Below, piece after piece: positions 47,985 to 59,949 of a DNA stretch of 64,000 nt. Within the stretch, counting starts at the first letter, position 1, and each line of letters starts with the position of its first letter. The translations under genes and the position numbers were made by a program. The notes below the pieces were generated by a model that was given only the letters and a program-made list of their open reading frames with translations, was not told where the DNA came from and made no database searches. Source of the DNA: Hofstenia miamia. Its lineage: Eukaryota; Xenacoelomorpha; Acoela; Hofsteniidae. The stretch spans positions 1,281,749-1,345,748 of the forward strand of contig CABFPE010000078.1 of assembly GCA_900660155.1 (NCBI GenBank), given 5' to 3'.

Positions 47985-49808
47985 TGAGGAAAAGAGGATT
48001 TAATTTTAGTAAACACTGAAAAATGTTATTGCTTGATTTTTTGTAGATGAATCTTCAACGAGTGGCCAGCATTCTCATTGTATCAATTTTTTAATATAAT
48101 TCTTATATTTTAATAAAATAGACCAAGAATTGCAATGTGTTTAATCGCATTGGTTGATCATTTAAATTTTGTCTAGGTATAAGAATGTCCCATTACATTG
48201 CTTACTAAGTATTAGATGTCGTAAACTTGGCATCATTTATCGAATCTGTCAAGACAGTATGTAAGTGGAACAGATGTTATGCAATAATATAAATGTGAAT
48301 GTTTGCTTAGATTTTTTACATTCGACCATATAATTGAGATAGACATTTTTATGAGAGGGAAACATGCTTATCAAATGTTTGGAGTCGTAATTTACTACTT
48401 CATGTTCAAAACTAACGGATGAGGCTTGCCAATCAGAACCATTAAGATCTCTTTGTGCTTTGCATAGCACTTTCATATCCACAAAGTGTGGATCAACGTT
48501 GTCAGATTATTACTTAAACCTGAATTTCATTTGAAGACTAGAATTTTCGATGACTGTATACATTTGAGTTTCGGACATTTGCGATGAGAACAGTTTTGCA
48601 GGTCAATAACTTTAGATAACACAAACTTGATTTTGTAGGGAAATGTAGTTTGACTTTTCAGATAGCGCTCCTCTTTCTGAGTTCGAATGTTTTTGTTTGT
48701 GACGTGCTACTTGTTTGCTGAGATTGCGGTTATGGTGCATCGATCAAAACACTGCTAAGTACACTACTTAGTCTTAGATAAGAGGCATATCTTTGTTTCA
48801 CACGCCATTATTAAATTTTCAATTTATGCAGATGCAACCCGAGAAAATTTCGAATGGGAACTGTTCAAATTTTTTTAAAATTTTGAATTAAATATTTAAG
48901 TTCATGAAAACTAGTCTTTTCAAGACGCCCTTTATTCATGAAAGAGGCGACAATTTCAAAAAATGGTCTCTATCTGATGAAAGCCACTAAAATATATTTG
49001 TATCGCAATGTTCACATGACATTTTCCGTAATTTCATTTGACTTATAAATAGTTTTTTGAAAAAGAGAAGACTTCGATTTTTTCTAATGAATTTCTGTTA
49101 AAAAATCTTTGACATTTCCCATACAGTTTTTTGAAAGTTATCGGCTACTCTTTGGTAATTAACCAACGCATTACATTAACTTACTTTCTCTTAATTCATT
49201 ATCCATTATCAATGTCAGTTGATTTAAAACTAATTTAAGTTTCGGATCTGTCTTTTATGTGCATAAAAAATTTACTTGAAGCGTGATTAGCCTTTTTAAT
49301 GTTCGCTTCTTCTAGTGTGCCGTTTTCAGTTATAGTCTGCATGGCAGGGCTTAGCAATACAAAACTCTTTCAGAAACATATATAAGATGTTTTATATATT
49401 TTAGACATATATTTAATTAGAATGTCGAGTTATTTAAATTTAATTTGGCGTCAATCTTAAAACCCTAAATTTGAATTATAATGGAATTTATTCTATTAGA
49501 CTAAACCAGAAAAAACTTTTATTTTTAACTATGTTGGATATTTGAGTTATTTCCAACAAAGATATTTACTTAAAAAGCCAACTTCATGCTGACTAGTCAG
49601 ATAATAATCCACTAAAAGTCGAAATGTCTTCCAACAGAGAAGAATAGATCATACATTCGGTTTTAACTGCAAGTTTCAAGTTTTGAATAAGGGGTGAACC
49701 TGTGTATTCAATAGCAGGGGGTTACTTTGAACTTTTATTATCTGTAGCTTACGTAAAACGTGAAGATATGCTCTTTCATGTGGTTTTTATTTTCTCTTTA
49801 CTTTTAAT
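47985..49808. other. Intronic AT-rich sequence
   Basis: No exon or repeat that I can support. Confidence 0.5.
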
Positions 49809-50230
49809 CAGTGTTGGTCGATTTAAATCACTTGATTTAAATCATTGATTTAAATCGGATTTAAATCATGATTTAAATCAAAGCAAATTATTAGTTAAAT
49901 TATTGATTTAAATCAAGTACACTAAAAGAGATGCAAGTAGTGCATTCTAATTGTTTTGAAGTCATTGCCCTGATATTGGAATGAATTGGTCAGCCCTGAA
50001 ATGTTGTTTTGCATGTTTTTTATCTTCAGTTTATTTCAAATTGATGAAATTATCGTATTTCATAAATAGTAGTATCAAAAGGATTTCTAATATTTGCTAC
50101 CTTGGAAGATTGTCTGGGTAAAATTGAAATTTAGGTAAAAAAATCCGATTTAAATCAATAAATCCGATTTAAATCAAAAAATCCGATTTTTTTGATTTTT
50201 TAATTTAAATCGGATTTTTTCCCAACACTG
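49809..50230. mobile_element. hAT-type MITE rich in GATTTAAATC palindromes
   Basis: Ends CAGTGTTGG and CCCAACACTG. The flanks CTTTTAAT and TTTATAAT are an imperfect 8-bp target duplication (6 of 8). Both ends contain many copies of the palindrome GATTTAAATC. 422 bp, non-coding. Ends and target length fit hAT. Confidence 0.78.
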
Positions 50231-52004
50231 TTTATAATGCTGTTTGTGTAATAAGCATTTACCTTTACCCAGTTTTTTTGGGTCACCCTGTACAATTACA
50301 AAGTATATGACACAGAAAAAAAGTCAAATCGAAATATCATATGATTATTAACATAACATGTTTTTTTAGATTTAATTTTTTTCTAATTCAGAATTTCAAT
50401 TTATTTTTATTCAAAGAGCGATTTATTGATGAATTAACAGAAAATAAGTAATTGTTTTACGTAAAGTACAATGCTTCAATTTATCTATTAACACATAGCT
50501 GTAGGGAGAGGACATCAATAGTATAAGACATTTAAAAATTCTTCCAAATCAAGAATCTCACTGTCGTGAAATTTTGCCGTATGTTTTTGTTCGTACTGTT
50601 TTTGAGTTTAATATGTTCATTTAGGTTGCATTTCAAAATTCCCAGTTCAATTATATAGTGCTTAAGATTGGCGTTCGCATTTGAGAAAACCAACGCAAAT
50701 ATTTTTTTCAGTTTTGCTTGGATTAATAGCACGGTCATTTGAATTTTTAGAATTCCTTTTACGTCAATTTTTTGAAAAAGAGTATGAAGATGTCTTTTGT
50801 AATAATAAATGTAACAAAAGCCAAATGAAAACAAAATCTAATAAATATATTACCCACGCATTATATGCTTTATATCAATCCTCATTTTAATAGCTCTTCC
50901 AACGTAAACAAAGAACTCTAGCCATTGATGTCAAAAAATGAAAGAAAACTGAAAAGCAAATTCCGCAATGCAATGCTCTTTTCTTGCTCGGAAAATCAAC
51001 CAAATGGATTTCCCATTAACTAGACTGTATTTTATTAGTATGCAAATATTGGAGTGATTTACTTTGTTTTTAATCCTTATTTGAAGTATGTAAGTTTGTC
51101 AAGTATATATAAACACTTGTCCTAAATGATATATTCAGGAAACGCAAATGTATGCATAATTAAGCAGGAAAATATCCAAATTAGGCAAATGCCTTTATTC
51201 TAATAATTTACAATTTTTCTGTATTTCTTCTGTCACATGAAACCTGTTCTTAATAAATGAAATGAGTCAAAATTTGGAAGAGCATCTAAATGCAAACTGA
51301 GGAACGTGGAACAAGGGGATAACTTGTGATTTTGGGAAGAGGCTCCTCGCCTCATGGTTTCTACATGGTGTAACCCTGTATTCTAGCTGCAATGAATTGG
51401 TGCCAAATGTCCTGCCTTGAGATGCTCTCTATCTTTGGAAAGTGGTCAAAGTTAGATAAAACCTACCAAATTTAAGGGTTTTCGCTGAATTAGGCTTTAC
51501 TTATGTTAACATCTCCTGGATATATTGTATCAATTGATCATATTCAGTAATTGTGTTCACAAAATCACTGAAATACAGCTTTAACCTCTTTTCACCAAAT
51601 ATCCTAACATATTACAGATTGTATTACATATTACAAAGTATTCAATGTTAATAACACATTTGAAACTTGGAGATTGCAAATTTTTAGTTGCAATTAAGTA
51701 TACATTGCTTTAATTATTTTATTTTTGTTTGATTTTAATTTTTCGTCATATATGTCTTAGGTGCATGAGTTTGAGTATTGCTTTACATGTTTTTTCCCGT
51801 TGGTTTGAGAACAGCCTACTTTTATCGAGATTTTTGTGTACTTGTCTGTAAATTAGCTGCACAAAATGCTTTTGTGCTCAAATTCATTATCTGTTGGGTT
51901 TATATAATGCAGATAAACTGTATACATAGAATTAAAAAGGAATTCTCGAAAGAGTAAATTATAGAAATTTTGTATTATGAATATAATCTCAATTAAAAGC
52001 GGTG
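50231..52004. other. Intronic AT-rich sequence
   Basis: Overlapping short frames at 50532-50890 are on opposite strands and carry no recognisable motif. I see nothing else. Confidence 0.45.
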
Positions 52005-52255
52005 TCGTTTTGTCGCCACATCAATGCAGATTTGGAAAGTGTATGGCCATGAGGTTTAAGACACCCAATTTTTTTCAAAGATTCATGAAGACGGTTTAAG
52101 CTTTGAAGATGCACCGAGATCGAGATCTCAAGTCAAATTTGATAATGAATTACTCATGGCAAACTACACGTGAATCGGCACAAATTATCATGGTTGGCCA
52201 TGGTACTATCGCCATTCACTTGAATCAACTGACCACCGCATTGGAAATTGGTTCA
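52005..52255 (+). pseudogene. Mariner transposase DNA-binding domain remnant
   Basis: With one frameshift the plus strand reads KIHEDGLSFEDAPRSRSQVK, then FDNELLMANYT, then TRESAQIIMVGHGTIAIHLN. This fits the mariner N-terminal pattern FxxGDFxLEDxPRSGRPxxxDxxxL followed by the second helix-turn-helix (ReLAxxLgVSxxTIxxHLxxL). The GRP box is lost (SRSQ). No catalytic part and no termini seen. A different subfamily from the element at 34405. Confidence 0.65.
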
Positions 52256-52539
52256 ATAGGTACAATATAGTAGTTAGAGAATTTAAATCCAGACATTAAC
52301 TAAATAACTAAAATAGTTTTAAGCTTAGAAAATAAATTTTGTTCAATATAAAAGAGGTAAGAAGCAAATAGACCAATAGATTGAAAAATCAAAACTATAG
52401 AAATATGTGCTAATTTGATTCATACTTTATTATTGCGTGTATTACTCTTTAGTGATGTGCGTTTACGCTGTTTTAATGCTGCACCCGAAACTTGTTTCCC
52501 GTACCGGAAAATTTAATTTTCTTTGCTACCAATTAGACT

Positions 52540-52800
52540 TTTTCAACATTTTATTTATAGTGTGTTTTTAAAAAAATCTCATTTATCCCTAAGCTGCCCA
52601 TTACATCCATGGAGATTCCATCGATTTTGTCCACATTTTCAAAAAAATTTCTCCAAGCATATTAAGAAATTTGGAAATACATGGATATTTGCATACCTAT
52701 CGTTAAGTAGGCTTCTTGTTATAATGAAAACTTGTGATGACGATTGCATTTTAAAAGAAGATCCGATTTTTGCAAAAAAAACCCATACCTAGTGTTCATT
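52540..52800. repeat. Copy of the dispersed repeat family
   Basis: Shares TTTCTCCAAGCATATTAAG..AAATTTGGAAATACATGG and a final CCCATACCTAGT block with the copies at 54.6 and 55.3 kb. Confidence 0.5.
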
Positions 52801-54318
52801 TAATAAATCAGTCTAAAACCCGTGTCAGCAACAACTATCTTGGTTTCTGTAAATAGATCCCCAACGTGATTGGACATGACTTATGGATGAATAGGAATGC
52901 AGAGTATATTTTTCACGTGCTGTAATAGAAAGAACTTTGTTTATTGGATTACAATTCGAAACTGTTGAGAAATGCATGTTTTTGAAAATCATTGGAACAT
53001 TTAATGAAAATTTGTTGTTTGCATCTTATATTTCAGGACTTGGTCGAGTTAAATCAGAATGTAAATAATTTTATATGGGTCGTGTCGGGTTCATTATTTT
53101 TTACCCTTGTACAACTCTGAAACGATGTGCTATTTCTGAGCCACCAACAAGTGTTAGTTAAATTCTTGCGGTCCCAGCCGGACGGCTTGGGCTAATTAGC
53201 GGTTTTTAAACTCATATTGCTGTTCATTATATTTAATTTGGAGTTTTTATTGAATGAATTTTATCGTATATTTAGCCGTTAAGAACATTTAATCAATTGA
53301 AATAATTTAATTAATTTTGATAAATTATTTTGAATTGCAGAAAGTTGACGCGTATTTTAGAAACATTGGTTAGAATATTTCTTGTAGGAATTATGTTGAT
53401 TGCCCACTGTGATGTTTTCATTTTGGTTAACAGCCAGTAATATTATGTTGGTTCTTGTTGTCTCTTGCTTATAGACAGATCGCTCTGCCAATTCCTTTCA
53501 CTTGTTATTTTATCTTTTGAATTTAAGCTTTCTTAATTTAAGAAAGTAAATATCTTAGAATAGTTTTATTCCAATTATTTTCTTTAAAATTATTTACTAA
53601 GTTTTCGTTAAGATAATGAGGATTTTCTTTTGATAGTTATAATTATAAGTTTACCATTTCTAACATAATGCAGATTTTTTACTTGAAATTGCTTACATTT
53701 TTAATATATTTTGTATTGAAACCAAAAATAGTTTAACTAAATTATTTCAATTCCAATCGCATTTATTTCCAGCTGGTAAGTTTAAAAAACAAATTGCTCA
53801 TTTAGAAGTATATAATTAATTTAAATGTATATTTTTTATAGAGAAACCTGGATTGATATTTTACCAGTCAGTGTAAATTCTCTCTGCTTGACATGTTAAA
53901 ATTTCAATGAAATGTTTTTTCAATATATCCAAATTTGCTTGTTATTCTACAATTGTTCTAAGTTACTAAGCGTTTTGACATCAAAAATTTACTGATAGAT
54001 TCGGACTGACATGAATGAAAAATTCTACTCCAAATGCTTTTAAACTGGAGGCCTCAAATGCTATTCATAAAATATATAATTATAAAGAATTTAAGACAAT
54101 TGTTCGCCATTTATATTAATATCATAGATTATAGCCACATAAAACCGTTAAATAACCGGATAGTCCAATTTCGTTTGGAGCACATTGTCTATTTGAAATT
54201 GTATTTGTTTTTCTGATTTCTTGCCTGTTGATTTTAAAATGTTATTTAATCAATGTGTGTACTCGGAACAAATTACTCGAAGTCGTTTGTTTTTTATTTG
54301 CACTCTTGTTCATGTCAC

Positions 54319-55562
54319 CTTACTCTTTACGTAGACAGTTGTCATTACGTTTGTTTCTACGAATTTTCTTTGTAAATTTAAATTGAAGTATTAGTAGTCA
54401 CAAAATGCATGCCGTGTGAACATTTGTTTGCAATGTAGTTTATTAATGTCATCGTTAAAATTTAGGAAAATGGCATGTAAAACATCGTTTAAAACAGAAT
54501 TTAAATGTGTGATTGTAGTTTAGTTATTACATTTTTACATTTTGCTTTGTGTACCTAAACTCATGATCGAATTATTGAAATTTCATGTTTAACCTTAAAC
54601 AGCTTAGCTAGCGTCCGTTTTAAAGGAAAACCCGTTTTTCCACATTTACAAAGAATTTTCTCCAAGCCTATTACCAAATTTGAAAATCTTGAGGCATGGA
54701 TAGGTCTATTGGGGAACATACATTTAATGCAATGTTGAAAATTTCTATTAAAGCTTATTGCTGTGGCAGAGATTGTTGAATAGATTAACACATTTTCTTA
54801 GAAATTTTCGAATTTTTGAAAAAGATTTAAATTCTTTCCATACCTAGTCTTAATGGTTTAAAAAGTTTTGAGCTCCTGGATGCAACAAAAGAACTTTTTT
54901 TTCTTGATATGTACAGAGATATTCCAAANCTTACTCTTTACGTAGACAGTTGTCATTACGTTTGTTTCTACGAATTTTCTTTGTAAATTTAAATTGAAGT
55001 ATTAGTAGTCACAAAATGCATGCCGTGTGAACATTTGTTTGCAATGTAGTTTATTAATGTCATCGTTAAAATTTAAGGGCATGTGATAATTTTTATTAGG
55101 AAAATGGCATGTAAAACATCGTTTAAAACAGAATTTAAATGTGTGATTGTAGTTTAGTTATTACATTTTTACATTTTGCTTTGTGTACCTAAACTCATGA
55201 TCGAATTATTGAAATTTCATGTTTAACCTTAAACAGCTTAGCTAGCGTCCGTTTTAAAGGAAAACCCGTTTTTCCACATTTACAAAGAATTTTCTCCAAG
55301 CCTATTACCAAATTTGAAAATCTTGAGGCAATGGTAGGGTCTATTGGGGACCATAAATTAATGCAATGTTGAAAATTTCTATTAAAGCTTATTGCTGTGG
55401 CAGAGATTGTTGAATAGATTAACACATTTTCTTAGAAATTTTCGAATTTTTGAAAAAGATTTAAATTCTTTCCATACCTAGTCTTAATGTGTTTAAAAAG
55501 TTTTGAGCTCCTGGATGCAACAAAAGAACTTTGTTTCTTGATATGTACAGAGTTATTCCAAA
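54319..55562. repeat. About 610-bp direct duplication across a single N (54929)
   Basis: 54319-54928 and 54930-55562 are near-identical. The second copy has a 22-base insertion (from AGGGCATGTG near 55076) and a few substitutions. Each contains the dispersed-repeat blocks (CTCCAAGCCTATTACC, CATACCTAGTCTTAAT, GTTTTGAGCTCCTGGATGCA). The N exactly at the junction suggests two haplotypes or contig ends placed in series; a real tandem duplication is the alternative. The mirrored minus-strand frames in each copy are not genes. Confidence 0.85.
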
Positions 55563-56460
55563 ACCTTTGATTCGTGCCTTGCGCAAAGTCAGAGGGCAGC
55601 GCGCAGATTTAGAGCGAAAAAGAAAGAGGAGACTCTCTTCTATCATGCTGTGCTTTCAGATTGAACACATCAATAATGGTTTATGAGCTATAAGTATCTA
55701 AAAAATTTTATAGGATCATGAAAAAATTTTAAAAATCACCATAATGTATAAGGTTAAGGAATGTTCTTTTGTATTTTTTTGAACAATGTTTCATCAATTT
55801 TTCTTATTTTAGAGGGACTCGGGCCCTCTCTGTATCTGCCTTTGATGCAACCACAAAACCTTCAACAGTGCTATTAAATGGGAACATATTTAAACTGTAA
55901 TAACCATCAATGAAGTTTACATCAATAACAAAATTTAGTTTTGTATTGGTATCACTGAGAAGTTAAATTTTACAACTATAATTTCATAATTAAGTCCCGT
56001 TTTCAGTAAATTAATCAACAAGTATTTTCAATCATTGAGAAAGCGTGCTTTAAACATCACAACCATCAGGGCTAGGATATATATGGTTAAAGAATAAAGC
56101 ATGTTTTTACGCAAATTTGGACACAGTTTTCCTTAGCGTATATTTCTATATTCCATCGTATTTCACGCGCGAATTCCAAATTTTTTACTGAATTTTATTT
56201 GTTCCTGCAACACCACGAAACTGAAGACTAAAAAATATTTTCTCCATACCTAGTTTTCATGTACTAAGAAGGTTTTGAGCTTCTGACAAAGAACTTTAAC
56301 TGTTTCTTGATATGTGCAAAGATATTCCAAACCCATTGAAGCGTGCCTTGCGCAAAGTCAGAGGTCGCGGGGCCGAAGGCACGCCTCGATAGGACAAGGC
56401 CAGCACGCGGATTGAGGATCATGAAAATTTTTTAAAATTCCCAGGCTGTTTAAGGTTAAG
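55563..56460. repeat. Dispersed repeat copies with hAT-like end
   Basis: CGTGCCTTGCGCAAAGTCAG occurs at about 55577 and again at about 56344, each after ATATTCCAAA(CC). Each is followed by a less AT-rich patch and then a CATGAAAAATTTTAAAA..TTTAAGGTTAAGG block. At about 55800-55843, TTTCTTATTTTAGAGGG..CCCTCTCTGTATCTGCCTTT closely resembles the right end of the hAT element ending at 23383. The repeat and that hAT group may therefore be related. Confidence 0.5.
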
Positions 56461-56934
56461 GTCTGACATCAATATACATTTTAGTTAATAATTTTTTCAT
56501 ACTTTGAGTTTAGTGGAAGTGTTTTAATGTTTTTGTAAGGCTTTTTTAGATATGCATTATTTCTTAATATTGTGTTTCCTTGTACCCAAAATTATGGACG
56601 TTGGCCTTTTTTAATAGCCTCACATTAAGAGTATTTGGCCAAAAGCAAGCCAATATCTTTTAACAATGTAGTTTCATAATGAAACGTATATTTCCTAAAA
56701 TCTGCATATGTAGTTGAAGCATAAGACATCTTGCAGAATTTTTGTTAGCCTAGCAGTAGTTACAATAATTTGAACTTTGAGATATCGAATTGTCAAAAAT
56801 GAATTCGGTCCGTTAAAAACTGTGTGAATATAATGTTTTCTAATTATTTTGATATGAGATGCATTAGTTATGTAAATGTTGTATTTAGGTATAATGCTGC
56901 TTTATAATATGTGTAGTTAATAGTAGTTCTTTAG

Positions 56935-57110
56935 TGTTCTACCAATGTTTTGGACTCGACCTGAATTGCACTGCATCGTTGAAGCCCTATCTTCTTTTCA
57001 ACGCTATTATCTACGTAGTTTTCACTCTGCTTAATATCTATTGGTTCTACATCATGTTGGCGGGCTCATACAGGCATTACAGAAGAAAGTCTGTGACCTA
57101 CCACGTGTGA
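56935..57110 (+). CDS. TLC-domain protein, last coding exon
   Basis: Acceptor GTAGTTCTTTAG ends at 56934. The first two bases complete Val206 with the G of exon 2. The exon encodes residues 206-263 (FYQCFGLDLNCTASLKPYLL, then FNAIIYVVFTLLNIYWFYIM) and ends HYRRKSVTYHV, with TGA at 57108-57110. This supplies the last membrane helix (about 225-247, VxYxxFxxLNIYWFYxM) and the basic cytosolic tail expected at the end of a TLC domain. Total coding length is 394+222+176 bases, or 263 residues, the length I recall for human TLCD4/TMEM56. AATAAA at 57902-57907 is a possible poly(A) signal. Confidence 0.87.
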
Positions 57111-58738
57111 GCGGTATCATCGCTTGTCATGTGCAATGAAATGATGACCATGAAGCACATTCAATGTTTCTGCTTTCTAGTGTGAGTGTGTGTGATCTGT
57201 TTCTTCATCAGTTAATTTTAATGTCCCTTTATGATTTTACGATTTGATACTAGGTCACAATTTTGAGACGAAATTCGATTTTTAGTTGCTCCTACTACCA
57301 TGTTAAAATATACGACCTGTTCTAACAGTTTGATAGCTATGCATGCATGTTTTCACTGTTGGGATTTTGTACACGTGCTGATGAGTTTGTAAATTTGGAG
57401 GTGTAGATGCGGTGCTTTGTTTAGACTACTTTATTGTGTACTATATGGATTTAAATCTGCGCTGTTTGCTAAATGCTTTTAGCTTCTCAGATGTAGTTTT
57501 AAAATAATGATTGCTTAACATGTTTTGTTATTGATCTATTTCTATTTGAAGAATTAGTATACATGTTTTTCTTCGTTATAAGTGTAGTTGATTATCTGCT
57601 AAATATACCTCCTTCCTGGTAAGAACCATTAAATTTTTATGTAGGCTGTCATAGATATTGATTTCGAAATACGTTATTTTCGTATGTATGTACAGAAATA
57701 CTAAAATAATTTAGTACTGTTTCTTATAAATATTTTGTATTTACCATGAACACTCGATTGTTATTATAATCAATAGGGTCAATAGGGAGGTTTTTCCAGA
57801 TTTTTTAATCAAAATTTATTTTTTACTCGCTTTTAACGGCCTAAATGCATCAATAATATCAGAATCAGTGTTTCTGTCAAATTTCCTGTTTGAAAATATC
57901 TAATAAATTTTGTCCAAAACTGTTTCATATTAAGTTATCCGAACTATGATTCTGTTTTACCTATATAAAAAAAAGTAATAAGCCATACTTTGAATTTCGC
58001 AGTTACTAAATCTGTTGTGTATTATTGTATATATTACAAAGATTTTTATTCAAAGGTGGGATTATTTGTTTTCAACGTTTTTGCAGTTATATTAATAATT
58101 TAATAAACGATTTATAATCTAGTTGAATGAATTCAGCTGTACTGAAATTATTATAGAATAGTACATTACTATTTATCCAGCTTACGTTCCCATCAACACC
58201 CCTCCTTTAGATAGTTACTAACAGAAAAAATTATTAGTCACTAGATTTCACAATGTGTGTAATTGTTTGGAAAATGAACTACAATATGTCAACACTAATT
58301 TTGTTTTGTTTTTAAGTATAAAGCAACTATTGGTGTATCCCATAGAGAAGCATACAATTAAAAATGTTTCAGATTGTGTACATAATTTTCACTGACAATT
58401 TGATGCTACTACTCTATGCTTATCAATGTAATAAAATACTAAATCAAATAACTCATTTAAGAAATTGGTGTTAAATAAATAACTTAAATTTAGTGCTCAG
58501 AAATCTATTATTTTTTGCTTCGGATAATTACATATTTTCCCTCATCGTTATTTGAAGAAACATTGAGTTGTCTTGTCTGTTATGATTTATAAATTTATAT
58601 ATGTATCTTTTATGGATGTCAATCCGTGATAAAATAAAAGTTATCTATCTATCTATCTATTTTTTGCGGATAAACGGCGTTTCATGCTACACATTGACAT
58701 CAAAATTCAACAGCAACTTAATTTATTGCTGTAAAGTA
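57111..58738. other. 3' UTR of the TLC gene and downstream sequence
   Basis: AT-rich. Possible AATAAA signals occur at 57902 and near 58098. A (TTATC/TATC)n tract follows AATAAAAG at about 58634-58661, which looks like the tail of a short retroposed element. No other gene seen. Confidence 0.45.
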
Positions 58739-58990
58739 CAGCAGTGAACAAAAAGGTAGAATCACTTTGAAAAATCATTAATGTATGTATTATTATTTCA
58801 AAAAGCATAATAAACACGTTCAAATGAGATCCAATCTATATATAAATTGGAAATAAATATACGAATATTATTTGGTCGCACCACCCTTTGCTGTCATTAA
58901 AGTCGCTATTCTACGTGAAATTGATTCATTTAAAATGAATTGGTAACCCAAAAGACTGGTGAACATTGTTTTTCTAAACTGCAATCATGT
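58739..58990 (-). pseudogene. Tc1-type transposon remnant, transposase C-terminus
   Basis: The left end CAGCAGTGAACAAAAAGGTA starts at 58739, directly after TA. The minus strand at about 58930-58858 reads ESISRRIATLMTAKGGATKY, matching the Tc1-family C-terminus (ESMPRRIxAVIxAKGGxTKY). Only the last 30 or so residues are recognisable and the other end was not found. A different element from the one at 7583-9268. Confidence 0.65.
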
Positions 58991-59082
58991 ATCTTATGAA
59001 CTCCAGCTAGTATACAACCAAATAAATCCTTCAAGCACAGTCTAGTAGTAAAGATGGGTTCCCGGAGACCGCAAACAAACGC

Positions 59083-59165
59083 CTCTGATTGGTCGAGAGC
59101 TTATGACGTCACACATCACGTGACAGACCGTGAATATTGCCGAGGGTGGTTGAACCGCTGAGTCA
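59083..59165. promoter_or_regulatory. Cluster of CCAAT, CRE, E-box and AP-1-like sites
   Basis: Within about 80 bases of less AT-rich sequence: CTGATTGG (inverted CCAAT box, 59085-59092), TGACGTCA (perfect CRE palindrome, 59104-59111), CACGTG (E-box, 59117-59122) and TGAGTCA (AP-1 type, 59159-59165). The density in otherwise AT-rich DNA suggests a promoter. The nearest plus-strand unit is the LINE starting near 59950. No direct evidence of transcription. Confidence 0.4.
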
Positions 59166-59395
59166 TCTAATTGATACATGGCGCTAAGTGCTTTTAAGAT
59201 CTCACTAATTGATTTTTTGACAGCTTACTAATGCATTTTTAATTAGCACATTTGGGCCTGGTTAAATGATTCACACCCAAATTTACTTTGTTTTAATTTG
59301 ACTAATTTTTCCTAATTATACATAACATTGCATTTTGTTATAACACACATTCACTCACCTGTATACATTGCATTTTGTAAAAATATACTTTGTTN

Positions 59396-59509
59396 CCAAT
59401 CAGAAAAAAGTGTAACAAAATACGACCCACCTCTCGACCAATCAGAAAAAAGTGTAACAAAATACGACCCACCTCTCGACCAATCAGAAAAAAGTGTAAC
59501 AAAATACGA
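59396..59509. repeat. 42-bp tandem repeat carrying CCAAT boxes (2.7 units, after a single N)
   Basis: The unit starts CCAATCAGAAAAAAGTGTAA and ends CCCACCTCTCGA. The segment CTCTCGACCAATCAGA is the exact reverse complement of 59083-59098. The N at 59395 means the array may be longer than assembled. Confidence 0.9.
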
Positions 59510-59949
59510 GTCTCTTTATACTACTTGTAGATGCTTTTTTGGGTACAAGCTAAATGAATATTAATAAACTTTTCATTAGGGTTTTTCAATTATGGCATTA
59601 CAATAACAAAATAGCAATCATCCTAAAGCAAGAGTTTTAAGCTGATTGTTTCATGAGTAACAAAGTTACCCTAAACTCAGAATGTTGATGTTATTTCTTA
59701 TAAGATCACACAGGTAACATGAATCAATGCAATTTTGTTGTTTAGCCATGACACAAATCATACTGCACAATACCTTTACTCACCCTGTGATGTCCAATTT
59801 CTTACATCAAAAATGCATCATGGGGAATAAAATGAGCTTAATATGAAACAAAAAAACTTCATTATAAAAATATGTTAGTGCTACAGTCTGATAAAATGTT
59901 GATATTTTTGCAAAAATGTAAAACACAAAATTTCAAATGATATATATTT

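Larger units (their letters stand above)
43575..56934 (+). other. Intron 2 of the TLC gene
   Basis: About 13.4 kb, GTATGT..TTCTTTAG. It holds an IS3EU-like transposon, a hAT MITE, a mariner remnant, several dispersed-repeat copies and an assembly join at 54929. Acceptor-like sites inside (for example at 45327, 47577, 48831 and 53035) either break the phase or give sequence without the needed membrane helix, so I count none as exons. Confidence 0.7.

Noticed and set aside
53339-53440. Hydrophobic open block after TGAATTGCAG (KLTRILETLVRIFLVGIM)
   Set aside because: Wrong phase for the TLC gene and no partner exon. A short hydrophobic frame in AT-rich DNA is easily due to chance.
54561-55425. 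Two near-identical 76-codon minus-strand frames as a duplicated gene
   Set aside because: They lie in a dispersed repeat duplicated across an assembly N. Other copies of the repeat do not keep the frame.
59396-59509. 42-bp repeats as a CRISPR array
   Set aside because: Units are contiguous without unique spacers and the genome is clearly animal.
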